NCBI GenBank assembly: GCA_021234535.1
Contig: CM037840.1
Location: forward strand, 16,819,415-16,883,414
Origin: Stichopus chloronotus
Taxonomy: Eukaryota > Echinodermata > Holothuroidea > Aspidochirotida > Stichopodidae
Reading direction: 5' to 3'
Length of the DNA: 64,000 bases
The notes below the pieces were generated by a model that saw only the letters and a program-made list of their open reading frames with translations, had not been told where the DNA came from and did not search any database. This document shows, piece after piece, positions 34,001 to 44,400 of this stretch. The stretch's first letter is position 1. Each line of letters opens with the position of its first letter. The translations under genes and the position numbers were made by a program.

Positions 34001-37000
34001 GATTTTCAGGGCTTGACCCCTGGTGACCCCAGATGACCTTTGACCCCCACCAAAGACAATAGGGTTCCTCTCAGAATAAAAATGCATTTACATACTACTT
34101 TATGTATGACATGCATCTAAATTTCCTATCCCAAGATATTATGTTAACAAGGTTTTCAGGGTTTGATACCTGGTATCCCCATAGACATTTGACCTCCATT
34201 AGAAACAATAGGCTTCTTTATATGACAGTAATGCATCTTATTGAGTATGACAGTAATCTAACTTTCCTATCCCAAGATATTATGTATTGCTCATACTGAA
34301 AATGTAGATGATGATATAGGGTCAAATGCTTATGAACAAGATACTTCAAGTACCTGTGATGCATCTTTGGCTTCTCATGTGGGGGGTTTCGTGTTTGTTA
34401 TAATATATCTGTAACACAAGGAATCACTAAACCTTCTTAGCTTTCTGGTTTTGGAATGTCTTTTGTCAAGTTGAAAAACTGCAGTTTGCATTGGTTGGTA
34501 ATTACAAGTGCTGGTTCACCTGACCAGGGCCAACAGGATTAGTTACATCACTGTATTAAAACTGACATTTTTTTTTATTCCCTTACCAAAGGCAGTAATC
34601 AATGCCCACCTCTTTTGAAATCATTATGCTGTGACTGGTGGAGGTTAAAGGTCATTTGGGGTCACCGGAGGTCAGAGACTGAAAAAGCTGTAAATTACAA
34701 TGTCTCAAGATTGGAAGTTATTGTTTTTGGTGGTGTCAAAGTTAATGTAGTTCACCAGGGGTCGAACACCTCTTAATGTGTACGATATCTTGAGATAGGA
34801 AACTTGGATGAATTTCATATTTAGTATCTACGTGTGATTGTTTTCCCTCAACAATTTTGAACAAAAAAAATATTATTTTGCTAATACATTGAGATAGCAT
34901 TCAGCCAATGACAGGAAATGAGATAACATGGCATTCAGAATCATGAAAACCTCAATGCATTTTTCCATTCTGATTGCTTATTGCAGTGCTTCCTTTCGTA
35001 CCATTGGATTACAAATGATGTAATTGTGACCATGTTTCTTGTATGTTTTACTACAAACATTCTAAGTTTGTTTTCCCCTATTTTTGTGAAGCATGAGTAG
35101 TTCTCTGAAAATTGCATAATTTCCTCCTGTTACAGCACAAGAAATATGTTTAGGTTGAACACAATGACTGACAATGAGAATTATTATATGAAATGATGTG
35201 CATCTGAAAGCTGATAAATTACCAGCTGTGAGTGCAACTGTATTTTGTTATTTAAATAATTATTTCGCTTCACAGCTGCTGAATGAGACGGATGATCAAA
35301 AATTTAACGATCTCATTATTAGTGAGGCACGAGAAACACATTGGCTTGACTCTTGTGGATGGCCAGCATCACAACCACTGACAGTAAGTGAATGATCTAT
35401 GTAAAATGGTGCAATTGAACAAATTAATCTTGTGTTAATTGTTTGAACCCATCATGGCCCTGTAACTGCAGCTACTGATTTGCATTTTCAAAATTGGATA
35501 CATGTTACATTTAAAATGTGACATTCTGTGTTGATATGCAAATCGAGATGATATCAAATGAGATGATACCATTTGTTGAAGCAATTGTGTTAATCCCCAA
35601 GGATTCCATTGAAAATAGAAAATTTTGGCTTTGTTGGCAACTCTCATCATTCTGTTTACAATTACTATGTATGCTCCCTTCATAAAAGTATGTAACTTTA
35701 AGTGAGCGTATCATCTTCATGCCCGCATGAAAGTTATGGCCTTGCTCTAGACTGTACATGGACGTTACCACTATGAAAACATCTGATCAATTTGTTCCAA
35801 AACACCACATACTCAAAACAATTATGGCAAATATTTCAAAGACGAAACATGAAATTACAGGCAGGAATGTGTGTCGACTGGTGAAACATGTGCCCATTGG
35901 GTTCATTGCACATTGTAATTTCCTCTCCTGTTTAGGAAAGATCATGGATGGTGCTTTTTTTGCAAGGGAAGCAGATACCCTTATGACAATTCAGGCTAAT
36001 GAATAAATCCCACAACCCAACCCAGTCACTCATCTTCATAATGTTTGCAATATGTTAAAGTATGGGGTTATGTGGATGAGAGACAGAGGTGCATTGAGAT
36101 GCAGTATTTCATCATGATAAAGTAAATACTACATTGCATAGAATCCCCCCATGTGTGCATTTAGCATCGCACTTACCATTTTTGTTTTCCTTTTTACATT
36201 TAGATTGCACGTAAGCATGACAGCGCCTTGTGCCTGATCTCACATTACGTGATTGGCATACGAAGGGATGCCATTCGAGGCAATGAGAAGTGGTATTGCA
36301 TCCTGCATTCCAAACATTCACCAAGTGGATCTGAATGGGTTTTCAGATATATTATCATGTAAACCTACGACTGCAAGTGAGCTCAGAGATTTGGTGGAGG
36401 ATTCCATACAGGAACTCCGCAATGAGTCTCGTTCAATGGCACATCAGAGAACAGTTTCGTTCATTGCAAAGCTTTTTGGTGATATGAGTGAGTTGGCTGT
36501 TTATGCTTTCCTCCATTTATGGCAATGGTGCCTAGTACCTGATGGTTCATAATATTAGATTTGTTCAGAAATCAGTGTCAGCTAAGCTGTTGCCAGGATA
36601 ATGTGTCTGTCTGTGTGTCTGTCTATCTGCCTGCCTTCATGTCTGTCTGTGTCTGTCAACAATCAAATTAGTTACTGGCTGCAGCCTGCATTTACTCTGA
36701 CCCTCTGTTTGGGTCACTAGTGAAACTTCATAGAGGCAACCGTGTGTGAGGGAAGAGATAGATCAGCTACAGCATCATTGATGTTCTTGATCTTTATAAA
36801 GAAAAGCGATTGAATTTTAAAATATGTTAAACCATTAACCATGTTGATAGAATTTACAAAACGACTAGACATGCTGGTATATTCATCACATATGGACTGA
36901 ACTATCACATGCATGCTCTGTTCCCATGTATGCATTTTGTTAGGCATGCACTCCCACGTAGCATTAAAATAGTCTGTACCTGGCATATGTCTGAAGGAAT

Positions 37001-37394
37001 TAGTGTGCCATTAAGCGTGGGTGTTGAGGGTGTGTGGTTTAGAATCCAAGGCAGGAGAGCTATAATTTAGGTGAAACAACTTTTGCATTAAGTCAATGGT
37101 AGTCTGTAACTGTTATTCAAAATCTAGATGATTTCACCTTGATTCCTTTTTTTTTAATTTTCAGATGACAGTGAGGCCAACGTGGTTGCAATATTTGCTA
37201 CTGGAACTGCCTCCCTCTCGAATATCACGCTTAAGGTTTCAATCAACAACTTGCACCCAGAAGAGCTATCTCCAATTGCAAATGCATGTGATTGCTCAAT
37301 TCTATTCCCCCGTGGACATACTAACTACATGTCTTTCCGTTCCACTGTGTTGGAGAGGATGAAGCAGACTGGCAATCGTTTTTTGGTTTTCTAG
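21212..37394 (+). CDS. RanBP2 zinc finger-HECT E3 ubiquitin ligase-like gene (transposon cargo)
   Basis: Exons by splice sites and phase: 21,212-21,281 (likely first), 23,754-23,960, 27,140-27,295, 27,619-27,760, 28,373-28,593, 32,023-32,491, 35,276-35,383, 36,204-36,478 and 37,165-37,394. Phases agree at every junction from 23,754 onward. An N-terminal region like that of G2/M-phase E3 ligase-like proteins precedes a RanBP2-type zinc finger and a HECT domain with the catalytic Cys conserved. HECT ligases accept ubiquitin as a thioester before passing it to a substrate; no substrate can be inferred. Three exons (28,373; 32,023; 36,204) each change frame by one base. Total exon length matches two extra bases and one missing base. 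It is either a recent pseudogene or an intact gene with assembly indels. An exon may be missing between 21,281 and 23,754. Confidence 0.75.
21282..23753. other. Intron or undetected exon region of the HECT gene
   Basis: I found no clear exon. Poly-G runs occur near 22,407 and 22,477. A small exon whose length is one more than a multiple of three would be needed here to reconcile the reading phase. Confidence 0.4.
23754..23960 (+). CDS. HECT gene exon: basic N-terminal region
   Basis: Bounded by tgtttcag and GATGC|gtaagt. The frame that fits the next exon reads SIFQTTQDEVRHLFARG, then an Arg-rich stretch (RPMRGGQRQ) and RYTPYPSPTGRAIDVVLLP. The DEVRxLFxRG start followed by a basic linker resembles the N-terminal part of G2/M-phase E3 ligase-like proteins. 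The longest ATG frame through here ends in a stop and is not the one used. Confidence 0.65.
25006..25038. repeat. (TA)n microsatellite
   Basis: About 16 uninterrupted TA units. Confidence 0.95.
25775..26640. repeat. AGGTCA repeat element: about five ~142-bp tandem units
   Basis: A head (TTCCTTGCCAAAGGC..GAATCTATGCG) and a GT-rich run precede units anchored by GATGATCCCTATTGTTTTGG at ~25,892, 26,035, 26,177, 26,319 and ~26,470. Spacing is 143, 142, 142 and ~150 bp. The first unit carries a perfect AGGTCAAAGGTCA (25,916-25,928). The tail GGCAAGGAATACTAAGCC..GGCTTTCTGG echoes the head in inverted form. Related copies lie at 8.3, 28.7, 29.9, 33.8, 34.6, 38.1 and 44.4 kb in both orientations. Confidence 0.9.
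27140..27295 (+). CDS. HECT gene exon
   Basis: Bounded by gttttag and ATAAG|gtatga. It joins in phase to the previous exon (GC|A) and reads GLRRARLHEEGFILDKFFF, then RNWGHEEVTRRLRESF. This block precedes the zinc finger and matches no catalytic domain I know. Confidence 0.72.
27619..27760 (+). CDS. HECT gene exon
   Basis: Bounded by gctttcag and AATATG|gtatgt. In phase it reads SLKPEGQFLVVPRLAPGEKM and then ICDIFDQKTMYLRP, ending acidic. It exits at a codon boundary. Confidence 0.72.
28373..28593 (+). CDS. HECT gene exon: acidic/Ser-rich linker and RanBP2-type zinc finger
   Basis: Acceptor ttttaacag; donor GAAG|gttagt. The exon opens DDENDDDCVLMPE in the phase set by the previous exon. The Ser/Thr-rich linker (SGPSTSGSHPSR..) and the zinc finger CHMCTFSNSAGVNTCEMC (28,536-28,589; C-x2-C-x10-C-x2-C) lie one base out of that frame. 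The discrepancy sits at a GGG run near 28,411. RanBP2-type fingers often bind ubiquitin or RNA. The minus-strand open frame across this exon is a shadow. Confidence 0.68.
29930..30430. repeat. AGGTCA repeat-family copy, three to four diverged units
   Basis: A GT-rich head (TGTGTGTATGTTTGTGTGTG) is followed by units with GGTGGAGGTCAAAAGTCATTTG and ATCTCATGAACGA-type blocks about 130-150 bp apart. Confidence 0.7.
31340..31545. repeat. Cluster of TGGTAAA/TTTACCA inverted motifs
   Basis: TGGTAAA or its complement TTTACCA recurs about eight times in ~200 bp, including the palindrome TGGTAAATTTACCA at ~31,386-31,399, with GGTACACGT repeated between copies. Confidence 0.65.
32023..32491 (+). CDS. 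HECT gene exon: start of HECT N-lobe, with an internal break
   Basis: Acceptor tttatttcag; donor ACAAAG|gtatga. The first part reads SIRVNRDSLFADNVAFKN, then MRVHFEGEGVDAGGLLREN, the conserved opening of HECT domains. From about 32,320 that frame runs to a stop at ~32,405. The continuing homologous sequence (GDMPDVPVELPLHEAV.. then MDVGLEAFITK) is in another frame. Roughly 60 residues normally found between these two N-lobe blocks in HECT domains are not visible, so a deletion or missing exon is possible besides a simple indel. Confidence 0.72.
32492..35275. other. Intron of the HECT gene with reverse-oriented repeat copies
   Basis: Contains inverted AGGTCA-family units at 33,780-34,300 (spacing ~141-150 bp, with TGACCTTTGACCC at ~34,032) and a forward fragment at 34,580-34,830. 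No exon was recognised. Confidence 0.45.
33780..34300. repeat. AGGTCA repeat-family copy in reverse orientation
   Basis: Blocks ATGTTAACAAGGTTTTCAGG recur near 33,851, 33,991 and 34,140. Each is followed by TTGACC.. and GACCTTTGACCCCCACC-type sequence, the reverse complement of the 25.9-kb units. Confidence 0.75.
35276..35383 (+). CDS. HECT gene exon
   Basis: Acceptor cgcttcacag, donor CTGACA|gtaagt, exactly 36 codons. Reads LLNETDDQKFNDLIISEARE, then WLDSCGWPASQPLT, the inter-lobe region of the ligase. Confidence 0.72.
36204..36478 (+). CDS. HECT gene exon with a one-base frame change
   Basis: Acceptor acatttag; donor TTTTTG|gtgata. It starts in phase as IARKHDSALCLISHYVIGIRR. The rest, MPFEAMRSGIASCIPNI to FSDILSCKPTTASELRDL, is shifted by one base at a GGG run near 36,267. 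FxAxRxGI and the helix that follows fit the hinge region between HECT N- and C-lobes. Confidence 0.7.
37165..37394 (+). CDS. HECT gene last exon: C-lobe with catalytic cysteine
   Basis: Acceptor attttcag; phase matches the preceding exon. Reads VVAIFATGTASL, then LHPEELSPIANACDCSILFP, then a NYMSF block, and ends at a TAG (37,392-37,394). FATGxxSL and the ACxxxxLFP block are the C-lobe signature. The Cys codon at 37,287-37,289 aligns with the ubiquitin-accepting Cys. The tail is slightly shorter than most HECT proteins but ends at a hydrophobic LVF. Confidence 0.75.
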
Positions 37395-40300
37395 ATTCCC
37401 ATTGATTACAATATAGGGTATGGCAATTGGTTTAGATTCTCATCCCATCTCACAAAGAACACAGATGAAGACATTTTGAGGTGTGATATGTGGTTCTAAG
37501 CAGCTGATCCATGTTTACTTTTATGACATGTCTTCTCTTATCCAATCTTTCTTGAACTTGTATTCTTATTTGGGCACATTTTGTTTTTCCTTCTTATTAT
37601 GTAGTAGGTATGCATGCCAAAAAGCACATTCCATTATCACCTTGTTAGTATTTCACATATATATTGGAATTTTGGATAAACAGTTGACAACCATTGTTGA
37701 TATGAAGGGTGCACTGAACACTGCTAGTGAACAGCCTGTTGGGCTCCCATGTTTTTGTTTGTTTGTTTGTTGCCATGTTTTCTTCAAATGTGTGTGATAA
37801 GGTATTTGTTAAGCTGATTACATTGCCACTACGTATTTTGAAGAAATGGCAATGTGCACCGATAAAGTATTCCACCCATAACTTTCTACTAGTGTTTACG
37901 ATTAATATGTTAGATCCGTCCAAAACTGTTTTACTGATATGTTCAGGAAGTTTGTATTTTATGTGTTGACACAGCTTGCCAATTGCAAATGCCAGTTGTA
38001 ACTCAATGCCTTGTGGATGTGTCCACAAATAAGACAACCACCCATCCCAGTTCGTTAGATAAGATGGCATTACACTGTTATTCATTCCATGATTTTTGAC
38101 TCATTGAATCCTTGCCGAATGCAATGAAGGAATCTATGCACATGTGATGTAGAGATTTCTATGATCAAGCATATCTCAAAGTGGGATTTTTCAGAAACAC
38201 CTCATAGTTTCAAATATATAAATTTGTCTTGTTGAGAGTGATGGACCCAATTGTTTTTGTGGAGGTCAAGGGTTCGGCAACAGAGGTTAAAATGTAATAA
38301 AAAAACAAAAAATCTTGAAACTAATATAGACTGGAGGTACAGATTTGACAGCTGAATCTCAGTACAACCAAGTACCCTCTGCGGGCATTGAATCATTGAT
38401 CCTTTGTCCTTCCTGGTATAAGGAGGAGGATGATCATATTTCAATGATATGGATGCATGTTTCATCTACTTTTGTCTGACACAAATGCAAATCACATCAC
38501 ATCAGTTGAAGTATTATTTTGTAACTCAGATGCCAGTTGAAAAGCAGTCACCCGTCATGCGCGAGTTCTGCTACCCCCCCTCCCCGTGTAAAACTCATAC
38601 TTGTGGTGAGAGAAACTCCTCTTTAAGCTTTGTGGTATGCATTGGGGCCACTTGATGGTCACAAGCTACATGGGCTTGGTGTGTTTGCTATTTTCAGGGT
38701 TTCTCAACATTTTGTGCCAAAAGTGTAATAACAGTATCATTTAAAGAGACCATACGGAATGGGCAAGCAGTATTAACTAACCATTTAGGCATCTTGTTTA
38801 TTTTTGTATTCTTTCCTTTCTTTTTTAGAATTTACAACAGTGGTAGACACATTTTATAACGAGTCAAAGAGAGTAGTGTCTTGGGTCAGAAAGTTGATAG
38901 TGGAAATAAAGACTTCACATCATGTACAAATTATTTCATATTTTGACATTTTAGTCTGTTTATTTGTAGTCCTATTGAGTGTCAGTTAATAATGGTACAA
39001 CCGAGAGATATTTTTGTGTTTTAACATGGGAGCCAACATTCTAATGAATTCACCACGGCATGCATTTCATTAAGCCATCATTCTTTCAGTATGATACTTT
39101 CACAGAGTTTCAATTGGTTCTTACAACAAGATCACAAGAAAGCAGCTGTTACCATTCACTATTCAATCACATCTGAGCATGAGGGGTACAATGTTATGTT
39201 TCATTCTAAAGTAAATGGCAATTTAGAATATTAACTGTAAAAGTTTCTGAGTGCTGTAATGCACCACACACACACAATCTATGAGCAACTGTTGTCATTC
39301 AAAACACTATTCATGGGTGGTGGGATATGAATCAACATCCATCTGCTGGTCAATTTGTTAAGAAACATGACCTAGTGTTTAAAATATGTAAAGCATTGCT
39401 TGTTCACATTTAGGGGGGAGGGGGAACCAAATTGCAGTTATGCCCCGCACATTCTTTCCTGAGGCGGATGTTTCTGATACTTAGTACTGTTACTGAAAGC
39501 CATAACTTAAAACAAGGAAAAATTTCTATACTTTCAATTCAAATGTAACACATTCATAAAAGAATACATTTATTATGGAACTGCACTGAAGAGGAAAAAT
39601 GGCACTTCAAACCTGTTACCTCCCAAAAGGATTACAAACAAAATAGGCAACTGGATCGGATATGAACAAATCCGTAGAATGCAACACGGGTAAAATGTAT
39701 TGTCTGGCCAAATCCTCAATTATTCCATAGCTCTCTCCCTCTCATAAATTCAATGTGATCTGAACCCACGTGGTGGATGTGCAAGGTGTGCCTACCATAC
39801 ATGCACTACAGACATAGGTGAACTTTGACAAGAATTCATGGAACCATGTTAAAACTGTGCACAATTAACATTCATACATATGAACATAAACAACTCCTGC
39901 TTATTCAACAACAACAACAAAAAAATGACTGAGAGCAGATGAACAAAGTCAACGGGATATTAGTGCATCATTCCATTTGGTTTAGATACAGGAATGAAGA
40001 AGTTCCCATTGATGGAATAAGTGTAAGGAACTGCAGAACAATGTTTCTGTTACAACTTGGTTGTTTAATATGAAATTCATATACTGAGATCAATCAGCAT
40101 ACACCAGAGGTAACATCAAACAGGGCTCATGAATATACCAAGAGTGGATAATCTCTGTCAATTTTTGCATATGGCTTAATCCATAAACTAGGTCCAATAG
40201 TGTCAAACGGTCAAAATTTAAAAATCATTTCATCTGATTGAAATTTACACCCATGATAGAATACTAAAAGCAGTTACAACAAGAAAGCCAAGAGGCTTAG

Positions 40301-40618
40301 TGATTCCTTGCCACTGTTAAGCCAACCATAAAAATTACTGCCATTGTAACGCATGATTAAACTACCAGGTCCAAAATATAGCAAACAGTATACCTATGAA
40401 ATGACAAGGATGACTAGGATGGAAAAAGCTGACTTAGTACTGTAAGCTATAATTCCAGCATATGATATGCACACGACATAAAAATTTTCTATGATGTATT
40501 ACACACATTAAACTTGCAATGTTGCCTACCATACACACTGAATATTTGAAGTGTTGTATGAAGAGTGAAGGCAATTAAGCGTGATAGCATACTGTATGCA
40601 AACCAGCCTTTAGTCATA
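37395..40618. other. Non-coding interval between the convergent HECT and transposase genes
   Basis: Contains an AGGTCA-family fragment at ~38,105-38,290 and a family terminus (GAAAGCCAAGAGGCTTAG) at ~40,286. A 146-codon minus-strand open frame (37,645-38,085) has no recognisable motif and overlaps a (TTTG)n run. No further gene was supported. Confidence 0.45.
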
Positions 40619-41414
40619 TCAGGTGGCGTTGGCATCTGCTAGCATTCTTGATACCAATGAGCGGGCAGTGACATACAAGTGATAACCTTGGCATCCATCA
40701 TCCTCCAGTGGATTCACTGTTTCATTCAGTGCTGCAACTTGATCTCTTGTGAATGGAATCTGTGGCACCTGTACATCCTCTTCCTCTTCATGTGAAGGTG
40801 GATCTCCTTCTGGATCAATTCCATAAAATGCCCAGTGGTCGATTGGCTCAAGCACACTCTCAACGCCGGTAAGAGGAGCATTATACATCTGAAAGATGCC
40901 TTGATGGAACAACTGAATTGGAGTCAGATTCTGGCATGAGCTCATAGGATGGTTATTGTACTGTGGTACAAATTCTTCTATGGCTCTATTACTCCTGGGT
41001 AGGAAGATGAAATGAAGGCAGAACAAGTCCATCTCATTCAAGGGATCCAGTATTTCATCATCCTGCATGCTAACAAATAAACTCTTAAAAGGACGGACAA
41101 TCTTCACATTGACATCCCTCCATAACCTTTCAATGCGTTGGTTGTGGACACTCCTTCCAGTTATCATGCTCCCCCTGTTCAACCCACGCCGGTCAAGCAT
41201 AAACCTCGCAACACCATAGTTCTCTACACCCATGTCAGACCTCACATGTGATGGGATGCCATATTGTTCAGCTGCTTCTTGAAAGATGTTGAGTACAGTC
41301 TGAGCACGGTTGTTGTCACTACACTTAAGGTAGACAATACGCCTGCTAAATCCATCAATGCCACCATGAATGACAAATCTCCAAGCAATGAGTTTGTGGT
41401 TACCGTCAATGTGC
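40619..41414 (-). CDS. Transposase exon 4: DDE integrase core
   Basis: Acceptor cctcttttgacag at the 41,414 side. HIDGNHKLIAWRFVIHGGID carries the first Asp (codon 41,405-41,407). RSDMGVEN carries the second (41,234-41,236). HNQRIERLWRD carries the Glu (41,129-41,131). A conserved MDLFCLHFIFLPRSNRAIEE block and an acidic tail follow, ending in TGA at 40,619. The frame is uninterrupted for 265 codons. The longer open frame to 41,512 runs into the intron. Confidence 0.88.
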
Positions 41415-44400
41415 CTGTCAAAAGAGGTAACACTGTGTTTAATGACCTTAAGCTTGCAATTATAGGTGAACATCTCACATATAAATGCATGAAACCATCT
41501 TACATTGCTCATTTGTTTTACTGGGCTTCAGGCAGCCATTCTGCATCAATCCTAACAATTTGAGGCACAAATCCATAAATGAAAAATATGCGTAATACTG
41601 TATTATGGTGGTATACTGTAGCATATACATTGTAGATTATACTTTTGTGATGACGTCTTCGCCACATTCGTCCTATGTGGACATGTAATTTTATATCAAC
41701 TGCCAACGGAACATAGCCCCTCCCTTCTTTCAACATGTTTACAGACTATCTTTCACTTCTAAATAAATACGCTTCAGCACATAGATTGACACAAAAATTA
41801 AACAGCTATATCAACAATGCTCGTCTGTCACTGATTGTGCAGATCACTCTTTAGGTGCAATTAGACTGCTACATTCAAAGTTCTATGTGGCACTGTCACA
41901 CCCCACACCCGACCTGTTCTTTTCCAAATGCGTATGAAATTTACTTGATCTGTACACTGTTTCTATCATTTACAGCAGCAGCCAGCAACTGATGCTTGCA
42001 TATTTTAATTTTTCATTTAATGCGTTGTGAAAACACAATATGTGGTTCCTACCTCTGGATATTGCATTCTTCTCTTATGTAACATTCTTTTTTCATTATG
42101 ATTGCGACCAATAAGTCAAACACTTAGATGTTTCTTTGAAATCCCGGAAGATGTAGATAAAATGTTGGTTCTTATCGGACTACTGATGTATGTAATATAG
42201 GAGTTAAGCACTTTTGAAAGCATTTATTTTCTATGCATACAACTAGAAACTATTTGAAATGGCAGGTGAAGACAGTGTAGTATATAGTTACTGTGGGCTG
42301 AGAGAGTGCCAGTCTGGGGGACCCTGGACAAAGTGGGATTACCGCTACAAAAGTATCCCAATTTGAGGAAGCCTTCATGGTGCTTAAATAGCATACAGTG
42401 AAGGCCAATTCCTACTGTTTGGGTGGGGGGGGGGGGTATGTGGAGCGAAAATTTCCTTTCTACACTGTACGCCAACCAATGGTGACACCCTACTTAGATA
42501 TAAGCCACAAAAGTGTTAGTGGCAAACTGCAGAGGCTGCATACTTTGACTGCATCTACTCTAATTTATAGTATCACCTGTATATATATAGTGAGTGTGTA
42601 TTTCTTAACTGTTTCATCAACACTTGAGTGCATAAATTTTGTTGCAGGATCCACTGACTGCTGTGGTTGGTGAAGTGGAATTACTTGCTGCATTCTAATT
42701 CATAGGTGTAGGAAACAGGAAGGGGAAGAGGGATGATGGAAGCTAAAGCCCCCCAGTCAAAAATATGGAGAGTGGAAGTATGCCCCCCCATCAATCCAAG
42801 GATGAAAACCCCTTGTTTTTTGCCTGTGTAAAAAAAAATTAGAACTTTGCAAAAACAGTTCATATAATTCACCAAAGTTGTTGCACCATCTTAAGTCCTG
42901 CAAATACTCCAAACTTGTCCAAAGGAGAGTTTTCCAAAGGAGAGAGGGACACATCCCCTTAGACCTCTCCATCAGGTATCCACGTTACGTTCAGCCCCCC
43001 CCCCCCCAATCTAACAGCTTCTTATGCCAGTGTTCTGATTCATTGCAATTCGGTAAGAATTTTGTCTAGAGTTCCACCACAGTTTAGGTCAATGACTCAA
43101 CTAAAGAACATGATAAGTATGACATTTATCTCTGCATTTTATTGTCATATTTCATGTTTTGAATTCGGATGACTCTTTTACTGTCCACCACAGTGAATGG
43201 CAGACTTCCTGGTCTTTCAAGAACACATACCGTGTTTGCATTACATGTATTCTTCACTCAATACTTTGAAATGTCAGGTCTAGTTTTCTATTTTGGGATC
43301 TATGGGTACGCAAATGACATTGCAGGGCTTTGTAATAAAAAGAACAAAAAAAAAAATATCAAGATTGATTGTATTTACCATAGGTGGTTTGGGCAAGGTA
43401 CATGGTATGCTCGTCGACTGGTATGCTCAACATTCTCCCAATGGGGTCCACTCGGGAGATGGACTCTCTCAAACGCCACCTCTGAACTCGTATGCCTCGT
43501 CCGCTTAAAGAACCTCTTAAATATGTCTCACCTGCAATGGGGTAAAGTAGAACTTTTTGCAGTTTGTATTAAAGATTCAGCATATGGAATACTTCTGATC
43601 AGACCAATTAGTTCATTTTTACACTGATTGTGATGGTAGCATGCAACGAATTGTCGTACCGGTATGTAATTTGAGGGACTATACTGTTTATGACGGTCTC
43701 TTGTCTCCTTCTTGCAGCAAATTTTGCACCTAGTTCAACTTTTGAACTTACACTACCTCTGTAGGTTTTCTGGGACAACCAATCATAATCATGCAGCCAT
43801 GCACTTGTTGCTACTCTGAGTAAACATTATAATAAACATGTATATTTTTGCAGTTCATTTTCCCTAATAGCACTTTGGGCAACAAAGTAAAATGTAGAAG
43901 TTTTGGAAGTTCCCCTTCTTGAAATAATGTGTATACTGGCTGTGTGTCATACAAATGCCATCACATAATTTTCATCAACCTCGTCCCCACACCCCAGAAA
44001 AAAACAATACTTTACATAAGGATTGTTACCCGAATCTGGTGATATTTGCAGTATGCTTTGTAAAATGGCATCTAGGTCATCATCTGCAATATCGCTGTAG
44101 GCATTTCCATGGTAGGTTGTCATCTGGAACTCGTGCCTCCTTCGACGAAGTGTTCTGTATGAAATACCCAACGTTGAGGCAACCCTTCTCCAAGATTGGA
44201 GGACTTCGTAATGCTCATTCAACTGCTGGTCTGTGATATGGAACCTAAACATGGAAACATTTAAATAATGATTGAGGGCTCCAAAAAACTTGGATTCGAT
44301 AAAACAAAAATATGCTTAGCGTATACCTTTCACACAATTCACAGTTCCATTCTTAAGAGAAGTTGTTTCCATTTTTTCATATGACCCTTTATTGTCCCTA

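Noticed and set aside
37645..38085. 146-codon minus-strand open frame
   Set aside because: No recognisable domain, it crosses a (TTTG)n run, and no splice or promoter context supports it.
40619..41414. Retroviral/Gypsy integrase
   Set aside because: Lacks the HHCC zinc domain and adjoining reverse transcriptase, and its motifs match the IS3-like transposase family. The genuine Gypsy integrase is at 60.7-62.5 kb.
41415..41512. N-terminal extension of the 297-codon transposase frame to an ATG at 41,512
   Set aside because: A strong acceptor (cctcttttgacag) at 41,414 and a matching W|HIDG junction show that this part is intron.
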